From: Monodelphis domestica | Taxonomy: Eukaryota; Chordata; Mammalia; Didelphimorphia; Didelphidae | NCBI RefSeq assembly: GCF_027887165.1 | Contig: NC_077230.1 | Span: 339,584,322 to 339,648,321 of the forward strand | DNA: 64,000 bases | Direction: 5' to 3' | Shown: positions 22,378 through 36,819 of the stretch, in pieces | Position numbering within the stretch: the first letter of the stretch is position 1 | How the letters are laid out: the number at the start of each line of letters is the position of its first letter | The notes under the pieces: generated by a model | Database searches by the model: none | Seen by the model: only the letters and a program-made list of their open reading frames with translations | What the model was told of the DNA's origin: nothing | Position numbers and translations under genes: made by a program

Positions 22378-22490
22378 TCAATCTGGCCTCAGACTCTTCC
22401 CAGCTGAGTGACCCTGGGCAAGTCACTTCACCCCCATTGCCCAGCCCTGACTGCTCTTCTGCCTTGGAACCAATGCACAGGATTGATTCT
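22378..22490 (+). mobile_element. SINE1, left part, split by CNBP retrocopy
   Basis: A 5'-truncated SINE1 beginning 'caatctggcctcagactctt' and stopping at 'cacaggattgattct'. The remainder of the same SINE resumes at 25459 after the CNBP retrocopy. Confidence 0.9.
22476..22490. repeat. Target-site duplication of CNBP retrocopy, copy 1
   Basis: The 15-bp 'cacaggattgattct' is repeated exactly at 25459-25473. The two copies bracket the retrocopy and lie within one SINE1. Confidence 0.95.
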
Positions 22491-25458
<2,968 letters not shown>

Positions 25459-25500
25459 CACAGGATTGATTCTAAGGCAGAAGGTAAGGGTTAAAAAAAA
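25459..25500 (+). mobile_element. SINE1, right part
   Basis: This continues the SINE1 at 22378-22490: target duplication (25459-25473), then 'aaggcagaaggtaagggtt' and the A-rich end. Confidence 0.9.
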
Positions 25501-25860
25501 TTTTTAGAGGCCTCCACAATACGGTTCTCACTTTTGTGGTCTTATTTCCTATTACTCTCCTTTTTACAAACTCTTCCAGTCAGCTGTCTTGCAAGATGCT
25601 CCCTCTCCACAAAAATACACCTTTCACTTCTCTGCCTTTGTGAGGAGGTCTCCCATGCCTGGTCTGTACTTCTTCTCCTCATCTAGCTTCCTGCAAAGCA
25701 CTGATATCCCCTCATTTCCCCCCTAATGACTGTTGTCTTCTCCGAAGCTTTTTGTACCTCTGCTCTGTAGCATATTCTCTTGCATACTGCTGTATTTATA
25801 GGTATCCCTTTCATATCTTGACTTTTCCCATCAAGGTTTCACTATTTCACGGGTGGGCAT
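25501..25860 (+). mobile_element. L2 LINE fragment, continuation
   Basis: 'gaggcctccacaatacggtt', 'caaactcttccagtcagctg' and 'tgcctttgtgaggaggtctc' follow on from the L2-like text that stops near 22377. SINE plus CNBP together form one 3.1 kb interruption of a single L2. Confidence 0.7.
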
Positions 25861-26719
25861 AAGAAATGAAACAGGAATTTGGGGGGAGTTTTGCAGAAAC
25901 TGCAGACAATAGGTGAAGACCCATACCAAAAAGCCTTTATAAACTAGGGATGCATAAAATATTCGTATATTATTATATAATATCAACATATTTTACCTTT
26001 TAATATTATAAATATACACATTTTAAGTTAAAATGAGTAAAAAGTTAAAGTTTTCAAAAAGAATGCAAAATCCAGCAGACAACACACACAAGGCTAGAAT
26101 GCCAAGACACCTTTAGAAATGGAGTAACTCATAAATGCATGTTACTGTAAAGACTCCAGAAAAGAAAAAGAAAAAAATTCATACTTCTATGGTGCCAAGG
26201 GACAAAAATTTTATTTGGATTTTCCAGATGGGGCACCCTATCCCTAACCCCCATGATGTGGAAGGCAGAGATGAATTGATTATTCATAAATACTGGTTGA
26301 ATTTTATGAAGGACACTAAAGAGATTGATCATGTTAGGATATGGATTAGGTTCAGTGCCCTCCTTCCATTTCTGAGTATTTCTGGTCCCATTAAGGAATT
26401 GTAGAGTTCCTTCAATTTCCCATGCCATTCCTACACACATACAATTAAGGCACAGAGATATAGTGTGACTTGCCAGGATTAGAACCCTGGTCTCACAGAC
26501 TCCCATTTTTCCCTTTGTGGTTTGTCCTTAAAAAATGGTGCTTACTTTTTATGAAAAGAAATCAGAAAAAAATGGAGACATGGTCTTAAAATAGACTTTA
26601 CATGCTATAAATGAGCTCTAAATGAGGCCAGGATTAAGTAGGTTAATGCACAGCATGCCAAAAACCTGCACAATGGAAATGGATGCATTCGACTGGCTCC
26701 TGCGTTCTACTCTGGTATG
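25861..26719. other. AT-rich intergenic sequence
   Basis: Contains a very AT-rich patch at about 25950-26050 and no recognisable gene. Two overlapping opposite-strand reading frames at 26129-26506 show no known domain. Confidence 0.5.
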
Positions 26720-27206
26720 AGAAGATAGAACATTATCATTGAACAAGCATTATCATGAGCCCTCCTATGTTCCTGGCACAACAGTAGACATGAAAAGTAT
26801 TTTCCCTCAAAGAGCTTACATTTCACTGGCATTTGACAACATGTACACAGATAAAAGGATGACAAAGATTGCATACAAGGAGACAGCTGGATAGCTTGGT
26901 GGCTAGAGAGCAAGGCCCTAGGACAGGAGGTCCTAGGTTCAAATGCTATCTCAAACAAACACTTCTTAGCTGTGTGACCCTGGGCAACTCACTAACCCTT
27001 GGTTGCCTAGCCCTTACTGCTCTTCTGCCTTGGAACCAATCTAAGATGAAAAGTAAAGGTTTTTTAAAAGACATACAATGTTTATGAGATAAATGTATAG
27101 GAAATTCATATATAATTTAAAAGAGGCAAAAACAACTGAGAGAATTGAGAGAGTTTTCTAGAAGGGGATTTCACTTGAATAAGACTTGAAGGGAGCTGTG
27201 AGTTTC
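26720..27206. repeat. Old dispersed repeat split by SINE and L1
   Basis: 'cctatgttcctggcacaaca' and 'cctcaaagagcttacatttc' mark an old mammalian-type dispersed repeat. It is interrupted at 26881-27062 by a SINE and at 27221 by the full-length L1, and resumes at 33694 ('gagagaacattccagatgag', 'tgtggaaaggtctagaggag'). The family name is uncertain. Confidence 0.6.
26881..27062 (+). mobile_element. SINE1
   Basis: Head 'gacagctggatagcttggtg', core 'tgtgaccctgggcaactcac' and tail 'gatgaaaagtaaaggttttt'. It lies in the old repeat about 160 bases before the L1. Confidence 0.88.
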
Positions 27207-27220
27207 AAGAAATAGAAAAG
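27207..27220. repeat. L1 target-site duplication, left
   Basis: The 14-bp 'aagaaatagaaaag' matches 33680-33693 exactly. The two copies bracket the full-length L1. Confidence 0.9.
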
Positions 27221-27469
27221 AGGAGACTTCCAGGTAAGCATGGCGGCAGTCTAGACATGGGACACTTCCTCTCCTCAGCACCACCAATATAAACTACCTC
27301 AAAAGACCCAAAAAACCATTTTCATAAGAACAAAGGGACTCTACTGTAGGGCACAGCATTGAAAATCTGTAGGATTTGGCCATTTCCTCACTATAAGGGG
27401 GTGAAAAAGCTCCCACCCAAATGTGAGCTGATCTACCCTCCCCCACCCCACCTACAGAGCCAGAGTCAG

Positions 27470-27795
27470 AGCCAACGCATGCCAGAATCAGAGAGTGAGC
27501 AAGGGGTACCTCTAGAGCGAGCAAGGGGCACCTCCAGGTCCCTGGGAGCTGACTAAGACCACCAAAGACCTACCCCTGAGAGCAGCTACACTTGAAACCC
27601 CGGCGGGTGAGGGAGCTCAAACCTTGGGTGCTCAGAACCAACATGTGCCAGAGACAATGAGTGAGTGAGGAGCACCTCTAGAGCAAGCAAAGGGCACCTC
27701 TAGGTCCTTGGGAGCTGACTAAGACCACCAAAGACCTACCACCTGAGAGCAGCTACACCTGAAACCCCGGTGGGTGGGGGAACGCAGACTGTGGG
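27470..27795 (+). repeat. Two tandem ~166-bp units in L1 5' UTR
   Basis: The block containing 'gggagctgactaagaccacc' at 27544 recurs at 27710, an offset of 166 bases. The surrounding text ('gcacctccaggtcc', 'agagcagctacacttgaaac') repeats with it. This looks like the tandem promoter monomers of some rodent L1 families. Confidence 0.8.
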
Positions 27796-27996
27796 CACTC
27801 CCAGGAAGGTATCACAGAGAAGAACTGCGGCGGAGATTCGAGAGCTAGTAGCCTCAGGCAAAATCCTTGCTCCTTAACTCCATACACAGAGAATCTGCCC
27901 ATCTCACTCAGATTTCTGACTAAAAAGGGAAGGCAAAACCTCCACAGTGTTGGCAAATTATGCACAGGACCAACAAACACCCTCCAAGAAAAAAAA

Positions 27997-28799
27997 ATGG
28001 CAGTGGCCTCAAAAATTTTTCCAGAGGAAAAACTCAGGCTACAGAGGAAATATAGGAGGAAAGTAAAACAAAGACAAAATCTTCTTAAAAAATGGAAATT
28101 GTCCACAAGCTCTGGAAGAATTTAAATTGGAGCTTATCCAAAAGATGGCCTTCTGGCAAGAAAAGTGGGCAATGGTTCAAAGAGAAAATCAAATAATTAT
28201 AGCAGAAAATGAAAAAATTAAAGCAGAAAAACAGGCCTTAAGGACCAGAATTGGGAAACTGGAAACCAATGATCTTGCAAAACAGCAAGAATGAATAAAG
28301 CAAGTCAAAAGACTGACAAAATAGAAGAAAATATAAAATATCTCACTGACAAGGTGACAGATCAGGTAAACAGAGGAAGGAGAGACAATTTGAGAATCAT
28401 TGGTCTACCTGAAAAGTCAGAAATAAACAGAAATCTTGACATCATACTACAAGAAATCATCCAGGAAAAACACCCCGATGTTCTTGAACAAGGGGGCAAA
28501 ATAGACATTGAAAGAGTTCATAGAACACCCTCTACACTAAATCCCCAAAAGACAACTCCCAGGAATGTAATTGCAAATTCCAAAGCCTTCAAGCTAAGGT
28601 GAAAATTCTACAAGAAGCCAAAAAGAGACAATTTAGATACCAAGGAGCACCAATCAGGATCACACAAGACCTGGCAGCTTCCACACTAAAGGACCACAAG
28701 GCCTGGAACATGATTTTCAGAAAGGCAAGAGAACTGGGTCTTCAACCAAGGATCACCTATCCATCAAAACTGACTCTATACTTCCAGGGGAAAGTATGA
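27997..28799 (+). pseudogene. L1 ORF1, frameshifted
   Basis: It starts MAVASKIFPEEKLRLQRKYR and then shifts frame into a coiled-coil-like stretch rich in Glu, Lys and Gln (about 28100-28290). It shifts again at about 28291 into the conserved RRM-like part (NLRIIGLPEK, then IERVHRTP), and shifts once more near 28600 to a C-terminal part ending WNMIFRKARELGLQPRITYP and a TGA at 28797-28799. ORF1p is normally an RNA-binding trimer of about 300 residues, and the total length fits. At least three frame breaks make it non-functional. Confidence 0.85.
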
Positions 28800-29583
28800 G
28801 CATTTAACAAAAAAAAAAAGATTTACAAGTATTTGTAAAGAAAAGACCAGAACTAAGTGGAAAGTTTGATATCCAAATACAAAGATCAAGAGAAACATGA
28901 AAAGGTAAATAAGAGAGGGGAAAAGGGAAATATGGGTTTTTTTATTCAAACTCTCTTCTTTAAGGGCTACAATTAGATCAAATTATATATATATTAATAT
29001 ATGGGGAAAATGTTATTTGTAACTCTCAAAAATTGTATTCATTATTATAATGATTAGAAGAATTACTCATAGGAAAAGATTGGGGAATTAAGGGATATAA
29101 GATGATATGCAAAAAAAGAAAAAGGATTGGGGGAATCAGTGATGGCACCAAGAGATACTTGAAGAAATAAAATAAATAGAATAATCTTTATCACACAAAG
29201 ATACACATGGGAAGGAGAGGGGAAGAATACTCTTATAAGAAGGAGAGGAAGAGAGTGCTAATAATTAATACTTAAAACTTACTCTCAGTGAAATCAATTC
29301 TGAGAGGGAAGAGCATCTAGATCCATTGGGATCTTGAATTCTATCTTATCCTACAGGGTAAGTGAGAAGGGAAAACTAAGGGAGGTAGGGGGGAAGATGT
29401 ACAAAAAGGGAGGGAAGGAGGGGGGGCTTAACAGACCCTAAAAGAACAAGAAGGGAACAAAAAGGGAGGGACCAGAAAGGGAAATATTAAGGGAGTGGAT
29501 TAGGGGAATTGATTAAAAGTAAATCACTGGTTTAAAAGGATATATCAAAAGAAGAAAGGACAGAACAAGGAGAGGATATAAAA

Positions 29584-32500
29584 ATGCTATGGAATTCACA
29601 AGTGACAATCATAACTTTGAACGTGAATGGGATGAACTCACCCATAAAACTTAAACAAATAGGAGAGTGGATTAGAAACCAAAATCCTACCATATGTTGT
29701 CTACAAGAAATACACCTGAGGTGGGTAGATACTCACAAGGTCAGAATTAAAGGTTGGAGCAAGAAATATTGGGCCTCAACTGATAGAAAGAAGGCAGGAG
29801 TTGCAATCATGATATCTGACAAAGCCAAAGTAAAAATATACCTGATTAAAAGGGATTGGGAAGGTAAATACATCCTGATAAAAGGGAGTATAGACAATGA
29901 GGAAATATCACTAATTGAAATGTATGCACCAAATGGTATAGCATCCAAATTTCTAAAGGAGAAACTAGTAGAATTGAAGGAGGAAATAGATAGTAAAATT
30001 ATACTAGTGGGAGAACTGAACCTACCACTATCAAATTTAGATAAATAAAAAAAAATAAATAAGAAAGAGGTAAAAGATGTGAATGAAATATTAGAAAAAT
30101 TAGAGTTAATAGATATATGGAGAAAAATAAATAGGGACAAAAAGGAATACACCTTTTTTCAGCAGCACATGGTACATTCACAAATATTAACCATATACTG
30201 GGTCATAAAAACATGGCAAACAAATGCAGAAAAGCAGAAATAATAAATGCAACCTTTTCAGATCAAAAGGCAATAAAAATAATGATCAGTAAGGGTACAT
30301 GAAGAGCCAAATCAAAAATAAATTGGAAATTAAATAATATGATTATCCAAAATCAGTTAGAGAACAAATCATAGAAACAATTAATAATTTCATCAAAGAA
30401 AATGACAATGATGAGATAACCTTTCAAACTCTATGGGATGCAGCCAAAGCAGTAACCAGGGAAAAATTTATATCCTTGAGTTCATATATTAACAGATTAG
30501 GGAGGACAGAGGTCAATGAATTGGACAAGCAAATCAAAAAAACTTGAAAGAGAACAAATTAAAAACCTCCAGAAGAAAACTAAATTAGAGATTCTAAAAA
30601 TGAAGGGAGAAATTAATAAAATCAAAAGTGATAGAACTATTGAACTAATAAATAAGACTAGAAGCTGGTATTTTGAAAAAAAAACAAAATAGACAAAGTA
30701 TTAGTCAATCTAATAAAAAAAAAGAAAGAAGAAAACCAAATTAACAGTATCATAGATGAAAAGGGAGAGCTCACCTCCAATGAAAAGGAAATTAAGGCAA
30801 TCATTAAAAACTATTTTGCCTAATTATATGGCAATAAATATGCCAATCTAGGTGATATGGATGAATATTTACAAAAATATAAATTGCCTAGGTTAACAGA
30901 AGAAGAAATGGAAATCTTAAATAATCCCATATCAGAAAAAGAAATTGAACAGGCCATTAAAGAACTCCCTAAGAAAAAAATCCTCAGGGCCTGATGGATT
31001 CACAAGTGAATTCTATCGAATATTCAAAGAATGGCTAATCCTAATACTATACAAAGTATTTGACATAATAAGCAAAGAGGGAGTTCTACCAAATTCCTTT
31101 TATGACACAAATATGGTACTGATTCCAAAGCCAGGCAGGCCAAAAACAGAGAGAGAAAACTACAGACCAGACTATGGATCAAGAGGATTATTCACTATGA
31201 TCAGATAGGATGTATGCCAGGAATGCAAGGATGGTTCAGTATTAGGAAAACCATCCACATAATTGACCATATCAACAAGAAAACCAACAAAAATTACATA
31301 ATTATCTCAATAGACACAGAAAAAGCCTTTGACAAAATACAATGCCCATTCCTATTGAAAACACTAGAAAGTATAGGAATAGAAGGGTCTTTCCTAAAAA
31401 GAATAAACAGTATCTATCTAAAAACATCAGCAAACATCATTTGCAATGGGGATAAACTAGATGCATTCCCAATAAGATCAGGAGTGAAACAAGGATGCCC
31501 ATTATCACCTTTATTATTTAACATTGTACTAGAAACAGTAGCAGTAGCAATTAGAGAAGAAAAAGAAATTGAAGGTATTAAAATTAGCAATGAAGAGACC
31601 AAGCTATCACTCTTTGTGGATGATATGATGGTCTACCTAAAGAATCCTAGAGAATCAACTAAAAAGCTGGTGGAAATAATCAACAACTTTAGAAAAGTTG
31701 TAGGATACAAAATAAACCCACATAAATCATTATCATTTCTATATATCTCCAACACATCACAGCAGCAGGAATTAGAAAGAGAAATTCCATTCAAAATCAC
31801 CCTAGACAATATAAAATACTTAGGAATCTTTCTGCCAAGACAAACATAGGAACTATATGAAGACAACCACAAAACACTTTCCATACAACTAAAAGTAGAT
31901 CTGAGCAATTGGAAAAACATTAACTGCTCATGGTTAGGATGAGCTAACATAATAAAAATTACAATCCTACCCAAACCTATCTATTTATTTAATGCCATAC
32001 CCATCGAACTTCCAAAAAACTTTTTTTACTGAATTAGAAAAAAACCATAACAAAGTTCATTTGGAAGAACAAAGATCAAGGATATCCAGGGTAATAATGA
32101 AAAAAAAATGCAAAGGAAGGTGGCCTTCCAGTACCAGATCTCAAACTATACTATAAAGCAGTGGTCATCAAAACAATTTGGTACTGGCTAAGAGACAGAA
32201 AGGAGGATCAGTGGAATAGACATGGGGTAAGTGAACTCAGCAAAACAGTCTATGACAAGCCCAAAGATCCCAGATTTGGGAACAAAAATCCACTATTTGA
32301 CAAAAACTGCTGGGAAAATTGGAAGACAGTGTGGGAGAGATTAGGCTTGGATCAACATCTCACACCCTACACCAAGATAAAGTCAGAATGGGTGAATGAC
32401 TTGAACATAAAGAAGGAAACTATAAGCAAATTAGGCGAACACATAATAGTATACATGTCAGACATTTGGGAAGGGAAAGATTTTAAAACCAAGCAAGACT

Positions 32501-33325
32501 TAGAAAGATTCACAAAATGTAAAATAAATAATTTTGATTACATCAAATTAAAAAGGTTTTGTACAAATTACCAATGTAACTAAAATTAGAAGGGAAATAA
32601 ACTGGAAAACAATCTTCATCACAAAAACCTCTGACAAAGGTCTAATCACTCAAATTTACAAAGAGCTAAATCAATTGTACAAAAAAATCAAGCCATTCCC
32701 CAAATGATAAATGGGCAAGAAACATGAACAGGCAATTTTCAGTTAAAGAAATCAAACTATTAATAAGCACATGAAAAAGTGCTCTAAATCTCTTATAATC
32801 AGAGAGATGCAAATCAAAACAACTCTGAGGTATCACCTCACACCTAGCAGATTGGCTAACATGACAGCTATGGAAAGTAATGAATGCTGGAGAGGATGTA
32901 GCAAAGTCAGGACATTAATTCATTGTTGGTGGAGTTGTGAATTGATTGAACCATTCAGGAGGGCAATTTGGAACTGTGCCCAAAGGGTGCTAAAAGACTG
33001 TCTGCCCTTTGATCCAGCCATAACACTGCTGGGCTTGTACCCCAAAGAGATAATAAGGAAAAAGACTTGTACAAGAATATTCATAGCTGCGCTCTTTGAG
33101 GTGGCCAAAAATTGGAAAATGAGGGGATGCCCTCCAATTGGGGAATGGCTGAACAAATTGTGGTATATGTTGGTGATGGAATACTATTGTGCTCAAAGGA
33201 ATAATAAAGTGGAGGAATTCCATGGAGACTGGAACAACCTCCAAGAAGTGATTCAGAGTGAGAGGAGCAGAATCAGGAGAACCTTATACACAGAGACAGA
33301 TACACTGTGGTACAATCGAATGTAA
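29584..33325 (+). pseudogene. L1 ORF2 (endonuclease and reverse transcriptase), broken
   Basis: The endonuclease domain is open from 29584 (TLNVNGMNSP, CLQEIHLR) to a stop at 30046. The reverse-transcriptase domain is mostly at 30945-31849, with [39 protein letters not shown] and the catalytic-loop motif FVDDM in place of the more usual F/YADD. C-terminal pieces follow at 32161-32583 and 32771-33325, including the Cys-rich SNECWRGC...HCWWSCE region. Overall length is about 1247 codons against about 1275 usual. Several stops and frameshifts separate the pieces. Confidence 0.92.
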
Positions 33326-33679
33326 TGGACTTCTCCATTAGTGGCAATAAAGTGATCCTGAACATCCCAGAGGGATCTATGAGAAAGAACACTATCCACA
33401 TCCAGAGGAAAAACTGTGAGAATAGAAACACCAAAGAAAAACAACTGCTTGAATAAATGGGTTGAAGGCATATTGGTGGGGATGTAGATTCTAAATGATC
33501 ATCCTAGTGAAAACATCAATATTGAAATAGGTTCTGATCAAGGACATGTAATACCTAGTGGAATTGTGCATCAGCTATGGGAAGGGTGTGGGAAGGGGAG
33601 GGAGGAATAAAAAATTATTTTTGTAACCAAGGAATAATGCTTTAAATTGACCAAATTAAAAAAAATAATGTTAAAGAAA

Positions 33680-33693
33680 AAGAAATAGAAAAG
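33680..33693. repeat. L1 target-site duplication, right
   Basis: The second copy of 'aagaaatagaaaag', following the A-rich L1 end. Confidence 0.9.
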
Positions 33694-34075
33694 AAGCGAG
33701 AGAACATTCCAGATGAGTCAAAGGAACAGTCTGTGGAAAGGTCTAGAGGAGTCATGTAAGAGGAAATATAAGGGGACAGCTGGGTGGCTCAGTGGATGGA
33801 AATCCAGGCCTAGAGATGGGAGGTCCAGGGTTCAAATCTAGATTCAGACACTTCCCAGCTGTGTGACCCTGGGCAAGTCACTTAACCCCCATGGCCTAGC
33901 CCTTACCACTCTTCTGCCTTGGAGCTAATACACAGTGATGATTCCAAGACGGAAGGTAAAGGGGTTAAAAAAAAGAGGAAACAGACAAGTTGGGCATGGG
34001 TTGAGGTGGAGTCATGTGAAATCAAGTCTAAAAAGATAAATTGGCCCAGCCTATTTTGAATGGTTTTAAATATGA
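33694..34075. repeat. Old dispersed repeat, continuation
   Basis: This resumes the repeat seen at 26720-27206 after the L1. It is interrupted again by the SINE at 33772-33975 and continues with 'ggaaacagacaagttgggca' and 'gcctattttgaatggtttta'. Confidence 0.55.
33772..33975 (+). mobile_element. SINE1, near consensus
   Basis: Complete from 'ggggacagctgggtggctca' to 'ggaaggtaaaggggtt' plus A. The core 'tgtgaccctgggcaagtcac' is intact. Confidence 0.93.
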
Positions 34076-34829
34076 ACTAAAGGTTATTTTCTTTTATTGC
34101 ACTTTTATTATACATTTGAATATTTATTGTATATGTCATTTTGTATAATAAAATCATTTATTTTATTATACATTTATTATGTATTATATGCGAAAAGCTC
34201 ATCTACCTCCTGAGAATAAGCTGTATGACTATGGGTAGGTCACAGGATTATAGCTATTCAGGGCTATAAGAGATCTTATAGAACCTTGAGTTCAGCCCTT
34301 ACAGATGAGGATAGGTCCAATGAGGTGAAATAATTTTGCCAGCATCACACATGTTAGTAAGTAGCAGAAGTGGGATATAAATCCAGGTTTTCATTCTCCA
34401 AAGCCAGGGGTCTTTCTCCCATACCCCACTGTCCTCTGTCTGAAGGTGTCAAACCAGATGTTCTCTGAGATCCCAATCCTACCATGGGTCTCCTTTGTGA
34501 CATGCTAAGGTCCCTGCACCAGGAGGTGAGGAGATCCCAATGGGATAATGCTACCTGGGGATTGAAAACCCCCACCTGTCTAGGCTAGAGTTTGGGGTTC
34601 ATAAAAATTACCTTCACCCTGCCCCTGACCATCTCCAGTCATCCTGACTTTTGTCTTGCCTCTGGACTTTGATGACTCTGGGAAAGTGAGACCAATGACC
34701 TTGTGCAACTCTGCCTCATTTAAATTCACTTGCTAGTGTGAAGATTGGATTTAGCTATCTCCTGATTGTACAATGAAGATACTTAGCTCTTTCTTTATTG
34801 TGAAGCTAGAATTGTAAGATACAATCTAT
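34076..34829. other. Intergenic, AT-rich patch and MIR-like fragment
   Basis: Contains an AT-rich stretch with repeated 'tttatta' words (34080-34190) and a MIR-like segment at about 34235-34440 ('gccagcatcacacatgttag'). No gene was seen. Confidence 0.5.
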
Positions 34830-35115
34830 TTTTAGATTTTAACTAAAAAAAGGTGTTAAGTGCAAAAGGTGAACTTAACAAAAGAGGTGTTAAATAACCC
34901 CAAAAGATAAAATCTCACCAAAAACGGTGAGAACTAAAGAATGGGCAATCCTGGAGAAAAGGGTCTGCTGTGATTGGTAGACATGAAAATTTAGGGGCGG
35001 TGACACAAGAGAAAAAGGTCTTTAAATAGAGAGGAAAAAAAAAAGACTGAAGGGATGGTCAATCACCCGGGCTTCGAGTGAAAGGTCAGTCACTCTGAGC
35101 TGAAGGGAAGACGGA

Positions 35116-35139
35116 CATTCGGGCATTCGGGCATTCGGG
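35116..35139. repeat. Three tandem copies of an 8-bp unit
   Basis: 'cattcggg' occurs three times in a row inside LTR family A copy 3, downstream of the TATA-like box. The CpG-containing unit is not present in the other two copies. Confidence 0.95.
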
Positions 35140-35335
35140 CACTGACTCAGAGGGGCAACTGGAAGACAGACACCCAGACTTCTTTTAGACTGTCACCGTT
35201 GGTGAGTGAAAAGCTGACTTAGTGACCCTGCCTTTCTGGAGGCATGAAGCCTCCAGGCAAGGCCCATCTTCTTTAGACTTTCTTCCCCTGACTGGGGCTT
35301 AGAATTTCTAACTGGTATCAGAAGAAGCCAGAGTG

Positions 35336-35336
<1 letters not shown>

Positions 35337-35405
<69 letters not shown>

Positions 35406-35490
35406 GTCTGTCTGTCTCTCTCTGTCTGTCTGTCTCTCTCTGTCTCTCTCTCTGTCTCTCTCTCTTTTCTCTCTCTCTTTCTCTCTCTCT
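35337..35490. repeat. (CT)n/(TCTG)n microsatellite
   Basis: Long CT repeats with CTGT interruptions, inside LTR copy 3. The - strand Arg-Glu reading frame here is an artefact of it. Confidence 0.95.
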
Positions 35491-35640
35491 CATTTCTTAA
35501 TATCTTAATATCTTCCTTCTATTGTAAATATTGTAAATAAACTACCATACATTCCATTTACTTTAGTAATTCATTTGGGATTTAGAAATTAAATCCCTGG
35601 TGACCACCTAATTAATTAATACATTAAGAGTTCCAACAAC

Positions 35641-36819
35641 AATTAATTTTAACATGAGTCGTGATATCATGGTTGTTTTTGAAATAAAAGGAGGAAAGGG
35701 CCATCCATATCTGCAGATGTCTGCATATGGCCATCTCTTGGACTGGGAGAGTTCACTGTCAGGAACTCCAGTTTCCAACCTGTGCTGGAGTAGAGATCAA
35801 AGAGCCTTTTGAGACCATATGATAGGGTCAGAGGATCCTACATTTTAGAATTAAAAAGGACTTTAGAGGTCACTGTGGAGGGAATCCAAGTGGAGCCAAA
35901 GGAAAGAACACTGAATTGGGAGTCATGGAACCCAAGTTTGAATGCAACTTCTGCCACTACCTATGGGGCTTAGGGTAAATCACCTGCCCTTCTCCTCTGT
36001 AAAACAAAGGAACTATACAAATGATCTCTGTTTCCTTTCATTGTTGGATTAATAAACTTAATATCTAATCCAATATTTTCACTTTATACAGATGGGGAAC
36101 TGAGGCCTTTACTTACAATCAATAAATGGCAAGTCCTTGATTGGAATCTATGCCTTCTGATTCCAAACCCAGCACTTTCCACTGAAATATACCATTCTTT
36201 CTGCATCAGAAAGTTGAAGCTATTCACCTAGAGTCCCACAGAGAGTTTGTGCCAGGGCCAGGAACAGAACCCAGATTTTCCCTTTTCCTCCAGACTTCCT
36301 AGTTAAAGAATAAAGAGAGTATAACAAAATCAGATAAAAGGATGATGAAGAGAGAAGATGTGGGAATCTATGAGGCAGTGGCATTATTCCATCTCTATGT
36401 AGTTTGCACAAGTTCATTTCTACTGGAAACCATCAGGTGTCGCTGTGAGGTAAGGTTTGGCTGTGTAAGAGACCTCCAAGGGAGAAAAAGGGGGTGGCCT
36501 CTACTTTTCTTTTCAAATTACTCTTTTCTCCTTTGATTATTGGCTTCAAAGGAATGACTTTTCTTTTTTCTATATCCTGTTCCACAGTCTCCATGTCTGA
36601 GGCTGAACATTTTCCCTTAGGTAGCCTTGTTCCAAGTCATGCCTGGCTCTGATTTTAAGAAAGATTTATTTTGCCCTCAGAGTAAAATAATCTTTTTTAT
36701 TGTTCAGTTATTACAGTTGTATCATCTGACACTTCATGATCTCATTTTTCTTGGTAAAGATACTAGAGTGGTTTGCTATTTCCTTCTCTAGCTCATTGAT
36801 GAACTGAGGAAAAACTGAA
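35641..36819. other. Intergenic, MIR-like fragment
   Basis: A MIR-like stretch lies at about 36060-36185 ('gatggggaactgaggccttt', 'cccagcactttccactgaaa'). A partial SINE-like tail may be near 36700-36820. Otherwise nothing was recognised. Confidence 0.45.

Larger units (their letters stand above)
27221..33679 (+). mobile_element. Full-length L1 LINE (inactive)
   Basis: A 6.46 kb element with all L1 parts in order: 5' UTR (27221-27996), ORF1 (27997-28799), spacer (28800-29583), ORF2 (29584-33325) and 3' UTR to an A-rich end. L1 encodes an RNA-binding ORF1 protein and an ORF2 endonuclease/reverse transcriptase that together copy RNA into the genome. Exact 14-bp target duplications show a complete insertion that has not been rearranged. 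Both ORFs are broken by frameshifts and stops, so it cannot move now. Its machinery or a sister copy's could have produced the SINE and CNBP insertions nearby. Confidence 0.93.
34830..35640 (+). mobile_element. Retroviral LTR, family A copy 3
   Basis: This is the + strand relative of the LTRs at 1315-2085 and 18155-19135. On this strand the promoter parts are legible: CCAAT-type 'tgattggtag' at 34971, TATA-like 'tttaaataga' at 35021, a long CT tract, and AATAAA at 35536-35541, followed by 'tccctggtgaccacc'. No PBS or viral genes follow, so it is probably solo. The exact ends were not resolved. Confidence 0.75.

Noticed and set aside
35308..35493. A - strand Arg-Glu repeat frame
   Set aside because: Artefact of the CT microsatellite in the LTR.
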